From Prevotellaceae bacterium (lineage in GTDB: Bacteria > Bacteroidota > Bacteroidia > Bacteroidales > UBA932), in NCBI GenBank assembly GCA_031289385.1, contig JAITPP010000099.1:1-19533 (forward strand): DNA of 19,533 nucleotides. Reading direction: 5' to 3'. This document shows positions 10,590-18,959 of the stretch, one piece after another. The position numbers and the translations under genes were made by a program. Below the pieces are notes generated by a model, which saw only the letters and a program-made list of their open reading frames with translations, did no database searches and was not told where the DNA came from. Every line of letters starts with the position of its first letter. Within the stretch, counting starts at the first letter, position 1.

Positions 10590-13521
10590 AGAAGTCGAAA
10601 TAAAATTAAAGTTAACGGAAATTGGCAGTAAGGAAGTAGAAAAAATTATTGCCGAAATTACTAATGTTGATGAAGCAACAAAAGCACTAATCGAAAGCAT
10701 AAAGACATCGACAACTAATTTTGAAAAGTTTGTCAAAACAGGTTTTCAATTATCGCAGGTGCGCGATTTAATAAGCAGCACTGCCGACATATTAAACAGC
10801 ATGACAAAACCTGCGCTTGACTTTGACTATGCCATGCGGCAGGTGAACACGATAGCCGGCAAGAGCGAAGTTGAATTTGAAAAACTTTCAGACAGCATTT
10901 CCGAACTTGCCACAAGAATGCCCATTGCCCGCGAGGAACTTGCCAAAGGATTGTATCAGGTAATTTCGAGCGATATTCCCGAAGAAATGTGGCTGACATC
11001 GCTGGAACAATCGACAAGAACCGCCATCGGCGCTGTTGCCAATTTGGAACAGGTAATACTTGGAACTTCGGTGGTTATTAAAAACTACGGCATGTCGTGG
11101 GAGGATGCCGGCTTGATACAGGACAAAATGCAAAAAGCGGCAATAGTAGGCGCAACCACACTCGAAGAGATGGCAAATTCTATGCAGTCGGTAGCAGGTT
11201 CGTCAGCCACATTAGGCGTTAGTCTTGATGAATTAATCGCCGTATATGGAACGCTCACGGGTGCTTCAGGCGGCACGTCCGAAGTAACAACACAGTTGTC
11301 AGGCATATTAAATTCGTTGATTTCACCAACAAATGAGGCAACGCAAATGGCAAAGCAAATGGGAATACAGTTTGATGCCACCGCAATAAAAATAGCCGGC
11401 GGACTTTTGCCGTTTTTGGAAAACCTCACGGAGGCAACACAGGAATATGCCGCAAAAACAGGCGTTTCGCTTGAAACAATATCGGGAGGGTTGTTTTCAA
11501 ACGCCCGAAGTTTGAAAGCAATAATACCGATAACAGGAGAACTTTCCAAAAAGTACCGTCAAAATATTGAAGATGTAAAAAACGCAGCCGGCGAAATAGA
11601 TTTTGCCTTCGGGCAAATGAACAAAACGGCACAGGCAACCGAACAGCGATTGAAAAATACCGTTGCCGGCTTTTTTGATTTTGCCAAAGGCGCAGCAACT
11701 ACTGTAATGCCTATATTTAATTTTGTTGCAGTTACGGGCATTGCTATCACGCAGTTAGTTGCGCTTGGCGTAGCAATGGCGCGAGTGCAGTGGATCGCAC
11801 TTATAGGCTGGGTAAAAAAAGCGGCAATAGCAATACGTGTATTTGCGGTGTCGGCAGCAGGCTCGTGGGTTTTGGCAACGGCAGGTATAGCAATACTTAT
11901 AACAGGAATTGCCTTGTTATTCAGTTCGTCGAAAAAGGCAAACGAAGAGGTTGATAAATTAAAAGAGGAGGAGGCGCAATTTACCAATAGCGTTGCAAGT
12001 TCGTTTTCGGAAATGAGAGCGAAATATGAGCTTTTGAAACAGCAATACAACGAAGTGGGCAAAAGCGTTAAAGAAAAAAACAAATTTATTATTGAACATA
12101 GAGAAGAAATTGATAAACTTGGAATTTCAATAAACAACGCAAAAGATGCCGAAAATATATTTAATAAAAATACAGATGCGGTTGTTGCTGGATTTAAGGC
12201 GCGAGCCTTAGCCGCCGCTTATGCACGAAAAGCTACAGAGCAATACGACAAAGTAATTGAACTTGAAGCCGAAAGAGAAAAGGCGTTGACTGATATGAAA
12301 AAAACAAAAACGGTAAATAAACTATACGCCAAAACGGATGGTTCAGGGTCAACGATGTTAAAAACGGATATTCCTTTAACCGAACAGGAAGTACAAACGC
12401 AAATCAAAATTATTAATAGTATTTATGACCAAAAGAAAAAAGCAATAGAAGCAGGCGGAGAGGAACTTGTCAAGGAAATTATTAAATATGAACAGGAGGC
12501 TAAAGATGCCTTAGCACTGGCAAGCAATAACACAAATAAACCAATAAACCAAACAATTTTTTCGTTCGAAAGCCTAAACAAAAAACTGCAAGAACTACAA
12601 AAAACAAGAAATGCGACTTCGTTACACGATATAAAGAAAATTGCCGCAATAGATAATGAAATTATAAAAACGCAGCAATTAATAGCCGAAAAAACCAAAG
12701 AAATAGAACTTGAACGCCGCCGCCAAAACGGCTGGGAAGAGCCATTGCAGGTTAAAAATTTACAACCATTAAATAACAGAGTTGATGATTTTTCATTTGC
12801 CAAACTTGCACCAAGCACGCCGACAGTACTAAGTTACCAAATACAATTTGAAAATTTAGAAAAAGCAAAAAGCGAACTTCAACAACTTTACGATATTCTT
12901 AAAAGCGGCACAGCCCTCACCAAAGAGCAAGCAAAAGCAATAAACAACGACATTGAAAAACTTAAAATGTACGTTGATGCAAACAGCAGCGTAATGAGCA
13001 GTCAGGAACGGACAAACGCGCAGATGGCGGCGACTTCGCAAATGTTTAGAAGTATAGGCGATGCGGCAGGTGGCGCGGCAGGCGATATTCTTACTTGGGC
13101 AGCAAATACAATGCAGGCTGTTGCCCAAGCAATAACGGCAATAGGCGCACTTATTGCAGCAAAAAAAGCAGAGGCAACAGCAAACACAGAAGCCGCCGCA
13201 ACAGGAGCAGCTGCATCAGTAGCAGGTATTCCCGGTGTGGGACCGATATTAGCAGTTGCAGCAGTAGCATCTGTGATAGCTGCGCTGATGAATTTACCAA
13301 AATTTGCCGAAGGCGGCATCGCCTACGGTCCCACGCTTGGACTTTTTGGCGAATATTCGGGCGCGGCAAACAATCCCGAAGTGGTTGCACCATTATCGAA
13401 ATTGCGCGACTTAATAGAGCCTGCCGGCAGCGGGTTTGGCGAAGTGAAATTTGAAATTGAAGGGCGCACATTAATTGGCGTGCTGAATAAAGTCAATCGA
13501 TTTAACAAGCGAACCACTTAA
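10582..13521 (+). CDS. Tail tape measure protein, TP901 family
   Basis: 979 residues, the longest gene here. It sets tail length, fills the tube and is ejected with the DNA. Residues about 70-330 carry the TP901 core domain (ALDFDYAMRQVNTIAGKSE, LATRMPIAREELAKGLYQVI, LEEMANSMQSVAGSSATLGV, and GTLTGASGGTSEVTTQLSGI). A hydrophobic region with possible membrane helices lies at about 375-450 (including WVLATAGIAILITGIALLF), then long coiled coils (about 455-820), an Ala-rich helical region, and a C-terminal signature FAEGGIAYGPTLGLFGEYSG, then NNPEVVAPLSKLRDLI. At the usual 0.15 nm per residue the tail would be roughly 145 nm, an inference. The start follows an A-rich leader. Confidence 0.93.
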   Translation: MAKEVEIKLKLTEIGSKEVEKIIAEITNVDEATKALIESIKTSTTNFEKFVKTGFQLSQVRDLISSTADILNSMTKPALDFDYAMRQVNTIAGKSEVEFEKLSDSISELATRMPIAREELAKGLYQVISSDIPEEMWLTSLEQSTRTAIGAVANLEQVILGTSVVIKNYGMSWEDAGLIQDKMQKAAIVGATTLEEMANSMQSVAGSSATLGVSLDELIAVYGTLTGASGGTSEVTTQLSGILNSLISPTNEATQMAKQMGIQFDATAIKIAGGLLPFLENLTEATQEYAAKTGVSLETISGGLFSNARSLKAIIPITGELSKKYRQNIEDVKNAAGEIDFAFGQMNKTAQATEQRLKNTVAGFFDFAKGAATTVMPIFNFVAVTGIAITQLVALGVAMARVQWIALIGWVKKAAIAIRVFAVSAAGSWVLATAGIAILITGIALLFSSSKKANEEVDKLKEEEAQFTNSVASSFSEMRAKYELLKQQYNEVGKSVKEKNKFIIEHREEIDKLGISINNAKDAENIFNKNTDAVVAGFKARALAAAYARKATEQYDKVIELEAEREKALTDMKKTKTVNKLYAKTDGSGSTMLKTDIPLTEQEVQTQIKIINSIYDQKKKAIEAGGEELVKEIIKYEQEAKDALALASNNTNKPINQTIFSFESLNKKLQELQKTRNATSLHDIKKIAAIDNEIIKTQQLIAEKTKEIELERRRQNGWEEPLQVKNLQPLNNRVDDFSFAKLAPSTPTVLSYQIQFENLEKAKSELQQLYDILKSGTALTKEQAKAINNDIEKLKMYVDANSSVMSSQERTNAQMAATSQMFRSIGDAAGGAAGDILTWAANTMQAVAQAITAIGALIAAKKAEATANTEAAATGAAASVAGIPGVGPILAVAAVASVIAALMNLPKFAEGGIAYGPTLGLFGEYSGAANNPEVVAPLSKLRDLIEPAGSGFGEVKFEIEGRTLIGVLNKVNRFNKRTT

Positions 13522-13630
13522 AAAAATGAAGAAATGAAGAAATGTAGAAATGAAGAAATGACTAACGACTAAATACAGAATACGGAATACAGAATACAGA
13601 ATACGGAATAAAAAATACAGAATAAAAAAG
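13522..13630 (+). repeat. Mosaic of short tandem repeats upstream of the tail-tip gene
   Basis: A 109-base gap without a gene: GAAGAAATG/TAGAAATG units, a short ACTAACGACT block, then AGAATACGGAATAC-type units and an A-rich leader before ATG. The order of modules is that of the blocks at 3274-3099 and 9094-9235, lacking the ATTAATG module and with a variant of the last one. Confidence 0.85.
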
Positions 13631-15958
13631 ATGAAATATTTGCGTTATTACAGTAACTTTAAAAGCATAACAGGCGTGGCTTGGAGGATTGAAATTCTGC
13701 AAGAGGCTGTTAATGCCTACACGCCCGAACAAATAACGCTTAGCGGCGATTCGCCATTAACAATAGAGTGGAACGAAGTTGATAAAATTGAGCCTATACA
13801 GGCAAGCAAGGCAACGCTTACACTTGCCAGCGCAACCGACAGAAAATTTATCGACTTGTACAGCGTAGAAGCCACCGCAATAAGACTTGATATTTACAGA
13901 GAAAATACATTATATTGGAGCGGCGTTCTCGACACCGAACTGTACGAAGAGCCTTACTCGCCGCTGAATAATTACGATGTGCAAATAACATTCAGCGACC
14001 TTGCCGTTTTAGAACGATTAAAATGGGATTTGAAAGGCTTTCAAAAGATAGGCGATGTGATAAATTATTTGATTGAAAAAACACAAATAAACATTGCCGA
14101 AATCGACAAAACAAACGTTTCTACAAAAACAATATCAAACACCGATATATTTTCAAACATACAAATATCGGCAGACAATTTTTACGATGATGACGATGTT
14201 GCCGACAGTTGCCGCGATGCGCTTGAAGCCATTTTACAGCCGTTTGCGCTACGCATAGTGCAACGTACAGGTAAAATTTATTTGTACGATATAAATTCAA
14301 TTTACGCCAAAACGCCCGCACAAATCGTATGGGATGGCACGGATGCAACGCTAAGCGCAGATAAAGTATATTCGGATGTTATCATAAAATTAGATGCTAA
14401 TTTTAAAAATACTCTTGCCGAAGCAAATGTAGATGACGTTGTTGTTGAAAATGAATATCAATATTACGTTGATAACAGAAAATACAATGATGGTAAATTC
14501 GGGGCAGGCAAAGGCTTTTTGTTTGGCACAGGAACGCAAGCTGAAAGCGGATTTGAAATACTGAACGAAGTAAAATATTTCAAAGTTACTCCACAATTCA
14601 GCGGGCAAAAGGATTGCGGCATAGTGTGGTCGTTTCGATATTTGCCTGAGGGTAAAAATGCCGCTTATCAACGAAAACTGAATCAGGTTACACCTCCTTT
14701 TACATGGGCTGAATTTTATAATAAATTTTTATTTGAGGTAAAACACAAACCACTTATTGTACGCGATTCTTTTAATAATAATTTTTATATAAAAATCAAT
14801 ATGGAACTTGGCTTTGACGGTCGCTACAATCCTTACGAAAATGCAAGCCAGTACAACGAACAGGGCAATTACGACACCTACAACGATTCGTGCGGATATG
14901 TGTACATACCTGTACATATTGATTTGATTGATGACAATGACAATGTTCTGTATCATTATAACAACAGGGAAAATTGGGATGATTTTTGGGAAGACCAAGC
15001 CAACGGCAACAGCGGTTATGCCCCGTGGGAAAAACATAAAGACCATTACGAAAAAAAAGGTAAATGGGTGGCGGGAGCAAATCCTCCATTTAGCGGCGAA
15101 AGTTCTATTCACTCTTTTTTCTGCTATTATAACCAAAACGCAACACAACGCAACAACTGGTACGACAGACAGGGCAACGAGGCTGCCGTGTGGGGAACTA
15201 ATAAAAATTTGATTGCTGTAAGCGGTGAACTGCCTGCTACAATGCTTAAAATGAACGATGGAGAATATTTGCCCATGCCTCCCGTTTCAGGAAAAATCAG
15301 AGTTAGAGTGGTAAGAGGTATAAGGGCAATAAATCATTGGTATATAAACGACAGAACAGGCAATTTAATCGTAGCAAATCACTGGTTGATGTACAAAAAT
15401 CTTACAATATCAATTGTAGACCAGTACGGCAACGATATTGACGAAAACACCGACAGCGAAAATAAAAACGGCACAGAAACACGCGAAACAATAAATGCCG
15501 CCGCAAAAGAAGAATGTAGCATTGATACGCGCGTTGGCACGCTTGAAAAAACAAGCCCCAGCGCACTTGGGCAACTTTACGATTTACAACGGCAGGTAGT
15601 TTCGCAATTCAAACGCGCAAACGAAACAAACAGACTTGAATTATTGCTTGTAAACACGATAAAAGCAAATTACAATACACGAAAAAATGTAATTTCAGGC
15701 ACAGCAAAAGCAATAAGCGATTTTGGCATACTTTCGGAAAAAAATACAGCAGGAAAATTTTTGCTTGCAAGCGATGTTCAGCATCCTTATGAAGATACGA
15801 GCGAAATACGAATGATTGAATTTGCGCCCGACAAATATCCTACATTAAGCATAAGTTATGATTATGCCGTTTGCCAGCAGCAAGAGGATACGCCGCCACC
15901 GCCGCCAACGCATGTTTACACCTTAGGTTATGATTTATATAAATGTCAAACAAATTAA
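13631..15958 (+). CDS. Tail-tip / baseplate hub protein (Dit/Tal-like position)
   Basis: 775 residues. It follows the tape measure, where siphoviruses encode the distal tail and tail-associated lysin or hub proteins. The N-terminal about 130 residues (KYLRYYSNFKSITGVAWRIE, ATLTLASATDRKFIDLY, RENTLYWSGVLDTELYEEPY, and NNYDVQITFSDLAVLERLKW) are beta-rich and of a type common at this place in Bacteroidota phages. The middle part (about 250-580) is Asn/Tyr/Trp/Asp-rich with many aromatic loops, as in carbohydrate-contacting surfaces. After a helical stretch (SALGQLYDLQRQVVSQFKRA) the protein ends in DTPPPPPTHVYTLGYDLY, a Pro linker and short tail. I see no enzymatic motif. Role as hub or tip inferred from order and length. 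Confidence 0.65.
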   Translation: MKYLRYYSNFKSITGVAWRIEILQEAVNAYTPEQITLSGDSPLTIEWNEVDKIEPIQASKATLTLASATDRKFIDLYSVEATAIRLDIYRENTLYWSGVLDTELYEEPYSPLNNYDVQITFSDLAVLERLKWDLKGFQKIGDVINYLIEKTQINIAEIDKTNVSTKTISNTDIFSNIQISADNFYDDDDVADSCRDALEAILQPFALRIVQRTGKIYLYDINSIYAKTPAQIVWDGTDATLSADKVYSDVIIKLDANFKNTLAEANVDDVVVENEYQYYVDNRKYNDGKFGAGKGFLFGTGTQAESGFEILNEVKYFKVTPQFSGQKDCGIVWSFRYLPEGKNAAYQRKLNQVTPPFTWAEFYNKFLFEVKHKPLIVRDSFNNNFYIKINMELGFDGRYNPYENASQYNEQGNYDTYNDSCGYVYIPVHIDLIDDNDNVLYHYNNRENWDDFWEDQANGNSGYAPWEKHKDHYEKKGKWVAGANPPFSGESSIHSFFCYYNQNATQRNNWYDRQGNEAAVWGTNKNLIAVSGELPATMLKMNDGEYLPMPPVSGKIRVRVVRGIRAINHWYINDRTGNLIVANHWLMYKNLTISIVDQYGNDIDENTDSENKNGTETRETINAAAKEECSIDTRVGTLEKTSPSALGQLYDLQRQVVSQFKRANETNRLELLLVNTIKANYNTRKNVISGTAKAISDFGILSEKNTAGKFLLASDVQHPYEDTSEIRMIEFAPDKYPTLSISYDYAVCQQQEDTPPPPPTHVYTLGYDLYKCQTN

Positions 15959-15971
15959 AATATAATTAAAA

Positions 15972-16781
15972 ATGAAAACAATTATTAAAGTATTAAAGTG
16001 GTTATTAAATCTTATTAAATCACTGTTAAAAAAAACAAAAAAAAATGACGAAACAAAGCCGACTATAAAATATGCTATTGCTTATGTTTCGTATGTATGT
16101 AAAAAAATTTTAAAGGGAAATATTATGGCAAACACAGGTTTTCAACTCTTTTATAAATGGAGTTACAAACAAGATGGGCAGGTTATATCAACCTGTCAAC
16201 TAATAAAACAAATCAACAGCGGAACTCCTGTTTTTTACACAGAAGCCGAAGTTGCGGCACTCACAAATTCAGAATATGAGGCGGCATTTGTTACAACAGT
16301 TTATTATATGCAAAACGTGCTTGGCTGGACAATGTTGCCTGCATTATCAAACAGCAAGTTGCAAAATTTAACGGCATGCCCAGTCGGTAGCGGCGGTGGC
16401 GGTAGCACAGGCGATATTAATATAACTGTTGAACTGTTCATTGATATAACGCAGATTGCATCGCTTGCAACAGACGAAACGGTGTCGGTGAGTTTGCTTG
16501 CAATAGGTAATAATTGGCGTACAGCAGGTGTTAGTTCTTTATCATCAACAAATCCGACAGGAACAGCCTTCTCTTACGGTTTTGAGATGCTATCAACAGG
16601 CACGTTGTCAATAAAGGTTGATTCAACAATCGGCAATATGTTTGAAGTTCGAGATAAAAATGAAAATCAACTTTCATCTTACGCACCTACGGGACAAGCA
16701 ACCGTGATTAACAACGTTGCAAATCTTGTTAATTTGATTGAGAATAACACGCTCAAACTACATGTTATCGTAACCGTATAA
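15972..16781 (+). CDS. Tail-tip or adsorption protein with glycine linker
   Basis: 269 residues from the ATG at 15972. Two parts are joined by a Gly linker at 139-145 (VGSGGGGSTG): an N-terminal part beginning MANTGFQLFYKWSYKQDG (M52) and a beta-rich C-terminal part (NITVELFIDITQIASLATDE, then FEMLSTGTLSIKVDS) that may be a fibre or receptor-binding module. The first 51 residues are Lys-rich and amphipathic (KVLKWLLNLIKSLLKK), unlike the rest; translation may begin at the ATG at 16125, which has AAAGGGAAATATT before it. Neighbours on both sides are tail genes. I do not recognise a family. Confidence 0.6.
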   Translation: MKTIIKVLKWLLNLIKSLLKKTKKNDETKPTIKYAIAYVSYVCKKILKGNIMANTGFQLFYKWSYKQDGQVISTCQLIKQINSGTPVFYTEAEVAALTNSEYEAAFVTTVYYMQNVLGWTMLPALSNSKLQNLTACPVGSGGGGSTGDINITVELFIDITQIASLATDETVSVSLLAIGNNWRTAGVSSLSSTNPTGTAFSYGFEMLSTGTLSIKVDSTIGNMFEVRDKNENQLSSYAPTGQATVINNVANLVNLIENNTLKLHVIVTV

Positions 16782-16791
16782 TTGTAATACA

Positions 16792-17130
16792 ATGAAAATA
16801 TATCAAGGCGAGCCTGTTGTTTTAAAATTCATTTTACACAATGATTCGGGATATGAAATAAACGATATTTCAGAATACGAAATAACGGTTACGGTTAAAT
16901 ATCAAGATTTGGTTGTAAAATCGTGGAATAATACCGACGATGATGACGGTGTAGCGTTGCCATTAGGAATATTGGAAGATGGCTATTTTCAGGCAGAATT
17001 CAGCAGCCTCGAAACTGCGAGTATGTCGGAAGGATATTACACGGTTGAATTGGAAATTAAGAAATTTGACAAATTTATTGCCAAAGCGCATGATATTTTT
17101 GAAATAGTAATTGAAGAGGAGCCTGAATGA
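16792..17130 (+). CDS. Small beta-sandwich tail protein (BppU N-domain-like)
   Basis: 112 residues. The pattern MKIYQGEPVVLKFILHNDSG, then EITVTVKYQDLVVKSW, LEDGYFQAEFSS, MSEGYYTVELEIKKFD and AHDIFEIVIEEEPE is that of an all-beta domain like those at the start of phage upper baseplate proteins (BppU/DUF2479 type), which attach fibres to the tail tip. Its stop overlaps the start of the collagen-like fibre gene by 4 bases (ATGA), so the two are probably made together; it may be the adaptor for that fibre. The family likeness is weak and from memory only. Confidence 0.5.
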   Translation: MKIYQGEPVVLKFILHNDSGYEINDISEYEITVTVKYQDLVVKSWNNTDDDDGVALPLGILEDGYFQAEFSSLETASMSEGYYTVELEIKKFDKFIAKAHDIFEIVIEEEPE

Positions 17131-18215
17131 AAGCAATTTTAAAAATATATAATCAAATACCAAACTACAACTATCCCGATAACAGCGAGCAAATTGAAAT
17201 GGTATTTTATCCTGCGGAAGCAGGAGCAAAAGGCGATAAAGGCGACAAGGGCGATACAGGAAACACAGGCGCAACAGGTGCAGCAGGCGCAGCAGGAACA
17301 GCCGCTACCGTAGCAGTAGGCACAACAACAACAGGAGCGGCAGGAACAAACGCAGCCGTTACCAATGCAGGTACAAGTTCGGCAGCAGTTTTCAATTTCA
17401 CAGTTCCAAGAGGCGCAACGGGAGCGACAGGCGCAGCAGGAGCGAAAGGCGATAAAGGCGATAAAGGCGACAAAGGTGATGCAGGAACCAGCGGCGGCGG
17501 CGGTGGAATATATATTCCGCAAATTTCGCTGAGCGTGATAAAAAATGATATAACGAGTACCGACGGGCAATTTACTCGCCCTAAAAACGCAATTTTGGTA
17601 CGAATGAATTTTGCGGAAGATGCGGAATTTTTAAACCACAACCCAAAAATTGTATTATTAAGACAGAGCGGAAACAGATTTAAATATAGCAGCGACTATA
17701 CGAGGGCAAGGCAAACATATAAACGTTTTGCATACACAAAAGCTGCGAATGCTGATAATGTATCATTTCCGCTTGAATCGCCATGCGCACAAAGATTTGG
17801 CAATAGTTATTTATTTTGTTTAATAACTGACAATGACGTTTATTATACAGTCGATGAATATTGCGGACAATACGTTGATATTATTAATATGTCGAATGGT
17901 AATACAGTGGGTACAGGGATAGGGCAAAGTGGCGGCATAATAGTAACGCCTCCTATTATTCCTATCGGCGACACTTATGAGGTAAGATTAAGACGTGGCG
18001 GGCTTGGTTGCCGTAAATTTCAATATATTGATGGCAGTGCGGCTGTTGCCGGGAATAATTATGCAAGCGCGGTAATAGGATTTCAGCTTGTAACTGATAT
18101 TGGTTGCAGTAATATTGCGTATATGAAAGTAAAAGTGATATATGTAAAAATTTCGAGCGAGAGAGGCAGTTTTTATAGACTTTTATTTGCGTGGAGTTTG
18201 TTGCCTAATAAATAA
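17127..18215 (+). CDS. Collagen-like tail fibre protein
   Basis: 362 residues. Residues 1-32 form a short N-terminal part, then Gly-X-Y repeats at 33-58 (GAKGDKGDKGDTGNTG...), a non-collagen insert at 59-95 (AVGTTTTGAAGTNAAV, then SSAAVFNFTVPRG, a motif seen in other phage fibres), a second collagen block at 96-121, and a GGGGG hinge at 123-127. Residues about 128-362 are a globular or beta-rich C-terminal part with several Cys, probably the receptor-binding end. Collagen-like fibres trimerise into thin shafts. The GC-rich, repetitive DNA of the GDK blocks could change length by slippage. Last gene of the tail block, followed by a terminator. Fibre function inferred from architecture and order. 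Confidence 0.82.
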   Translation: MKAILKIYNQIPNYNYPDNSEQIEMVFYPAEAGAKGDKGDKGDTGNTGATGAAGAAGTAATVAVGTTTTGAAGTNAAVTNAGTSSAAVFNFTVPRGATGATGAAGAKGDKGDKGDKGDAGTSGGGGGIYIPQISLSVIKNDITSTDGQFTRPKNAILVRMNFAEDAEFLNHNPKIVLLRQSGNRFKYSSDYTRARQTYKRFAYTKAANADNVSFPLESPCAQRFGNSYLFCLITDNDVYYTVDEYCGQYVDIINMSNGNTVGTGIGQSGGIIVTPPIIPIGDTYEVRLRRGGLGCRKFQYIDGSAAVAGNNYASAVIGFQLVTDIGCSNIAYMKVKVIYVKISSERGSFYRLLFAWSLLPNK

Positions 18216-18331
18216 AAAAACTTCGACTATCGAAGTTTTGTATGCAAGTGCACAAAAAGCGGAACTTACTTAGGATGGCACACAATAAGTGAATCCATTT
18301 TACAAGAGTTCTCATAAAGAGTATCTCATTT
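18207..18331 (-). ncRNA. Candidate minus-strand small RNA of about 120 nt
   Basis: The minus strand carries TATCTTTG followed by CATTC (18345 to 18338), an exact TAnnTTTG match, though no TTTG lies 19-21 bases upstream. Transcription would begin near 18331 and end at the hairpin with U-tract at 18239-18210. A 36-codon frame (18315 to 18205) runs through the terminator hairpin and is probably fortuitous. The RNA would lie between the fibre and peptidase genes, antisense to their intergenic region and to the last bases of the fibre gene. Family unknown. Confidence 0.35.
18217..18239. terminator. Bidirectional intrinsic terminator after the fibre gene
   Basis: Perfect 10-bp stem AAAACTTCGA / TCGAAGTTTT with loop CTA, directly after the fibre stop. 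On the minus strand it is followed by TTTATTTATT, a good U-tract, and on the plus strand by TTTTG within the stem end. It closes the tail operon and probably also ends the candidate minus-strand RNA. Confidence 0.75.
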
Positions 18332-18337
18332 AGAATG

Positions 18338-18345
18338 CAAAGATA
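18338..18345 (-). promoter_or_regulatory. Minus-strand -7 element of Bacteroidota type
   Basis: TATCTTTG on the minus strand, the same eight bases as the -7 box of the candidate small RNA at the left end of the window (109-116). A -33 box is not evident, so strength is uncertain. Confidence 0.4.
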
Positions 18346-18383
18346 GTAAAAAATATATAACAGATAATTTAAAATAAAATTTT

Positions 18384-18776
18384 ATGAAATATTTTACAAT
18401 AAAAGAATTAAGCGAAACCAATACAGGTTTGCAAAACATTCCAACGCAAGAGGCGATTGCGAATTTGGAAAATTTAGTTGAAAAAATACTTGACCCTGTG
18501 CGCGAATTTTGGGGTGCGCCGATAATAGTTAATAGCGGTTATCGCAGCGAGGCGGTAAACATTGCTGTTGGCGGCGTGGCAAGTTCGCAGCATTTGAAAG
18601 GCGAGGCGGCGGACATTACAGTCGGAAATCCGACAAAAAACCGCCAACTTTTTGAAATGCTGGCAAACGGCGGTTATGAATTCGACCAGCTGATTGACGA
18701 AAAAAATTATACGTGGATTCATGTATCGTTGAAACGTAGCGGTAACAATAGGAGGCAGATTTTACATTTGAAATAA
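18384..18776 (+). CDS. M15-family peptidase (phage endolysin)
   Basis: 130 residues, full length for the M15A / Peptidase_M15_3 family, which cleaves peptidoglycan peptides as zinc-dependent endo- or carboxypeptidases. The signature is complete: FTIKELSETNTG at the N-terminus, PIIVNSGYRSEAVNIAVGG, then SQHLKGEAADI with the zinc ligands H (in SQHL) and D (in AADI), and WIHVSLK with the third ligand H. There is no signal peptide, so release to the wall needs a holin or similar membrane protein, for which the 8124-9093 cassette is a candidate. It stands alone after a terminator with a 144-base gap upstream, so its own promoter is likely but I could not place one on the plus strand. Confidence 0.92.
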   Translation: MKYFTIKELSETNTGLQNIPTQEAIANLENLVEKILDPVREFWGAPIIVNSGYRSEAVNIAVGGVASSQHLKGEAADITVGNPTKNRQLFEMLANGGYEFDQLIDEKNYTWIHVSLKRSGNNRRQILHLK

Positions 18777-18829
18777 AAAAGCCCCCATTCATTTATAACG
18801 GTTCTCTCACAACCGATATAACATTTAAA

Positions 18830-18885
18830 GTGCCACAGCACCACTAAACAGAGGCTATAAAGCCAATGTTTAGGTGCTGTGGCAC
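18830..18885. other. Long nested inverted repeat (structured RNA or DNA element)
   Basis: Arms GTGCCACAGCACC (18830-18842) and GGTGCTGTGGCAC (18873-18885) pair perfectly. They continue inward with TAAACA/TGTTTA (18845-18850 / 18867-18872) after a 2-base bulge and close with GGCT-ATAA-AGCC. Each outer arm is also self-complementary (GTGC-CACA-GCAC; GGTGC-TGTG-GCACC), so one long stem or two small hairpins can form. On the plus strand CTTATTTTAAATTTT follows, as for a terminator. On the minus strand TATTTTTG (18916 to 18909) could be a promoter reading into it. A second small hairpin CGGTT/AACCG lies at 18799-18815. Role not recognised. Confidence 0.55.
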
Positions 18886-18959
18886 CTTATTTTAAATTTT
18901 GAGAGGTACAAAAATAGTAATAAAATATAAATTAAATAACATTTAAATGAAATTAAAAA

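Noticed and set aside
10545..10736. Longer version of the reverse-strand gene, starting inside the tape measure coding region
   Set aside because: The extra N-terminal part is antisense to a well-supported gene, and the consensus promoter lies between that start and the ATG at 10544.
17139..17641. Two long antisense frames (Pro/Ala-rich and Cys/Ser-rich) opposite the collagen-like fibre
   Set aside because: Composition is a mirror of the GXY repeats; the fibre frame has clear domain structure and an ATGA overlap with its neighbour.
17127..18215. Diversity-generating retroelement target in the fibre
   Set aside because: No reverse transcriptase, no template/variable repeat pair recognised in the window; repeats are collagen triplets.
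18205..18315. 36-codon minus-strand ORF behind the TATCTTTG box
   Set aside because: It runs through a strong terminator hairpin, so most transcripts would lack its stop; no recognisable product. Mentioned only as a caveat for the small RNA.
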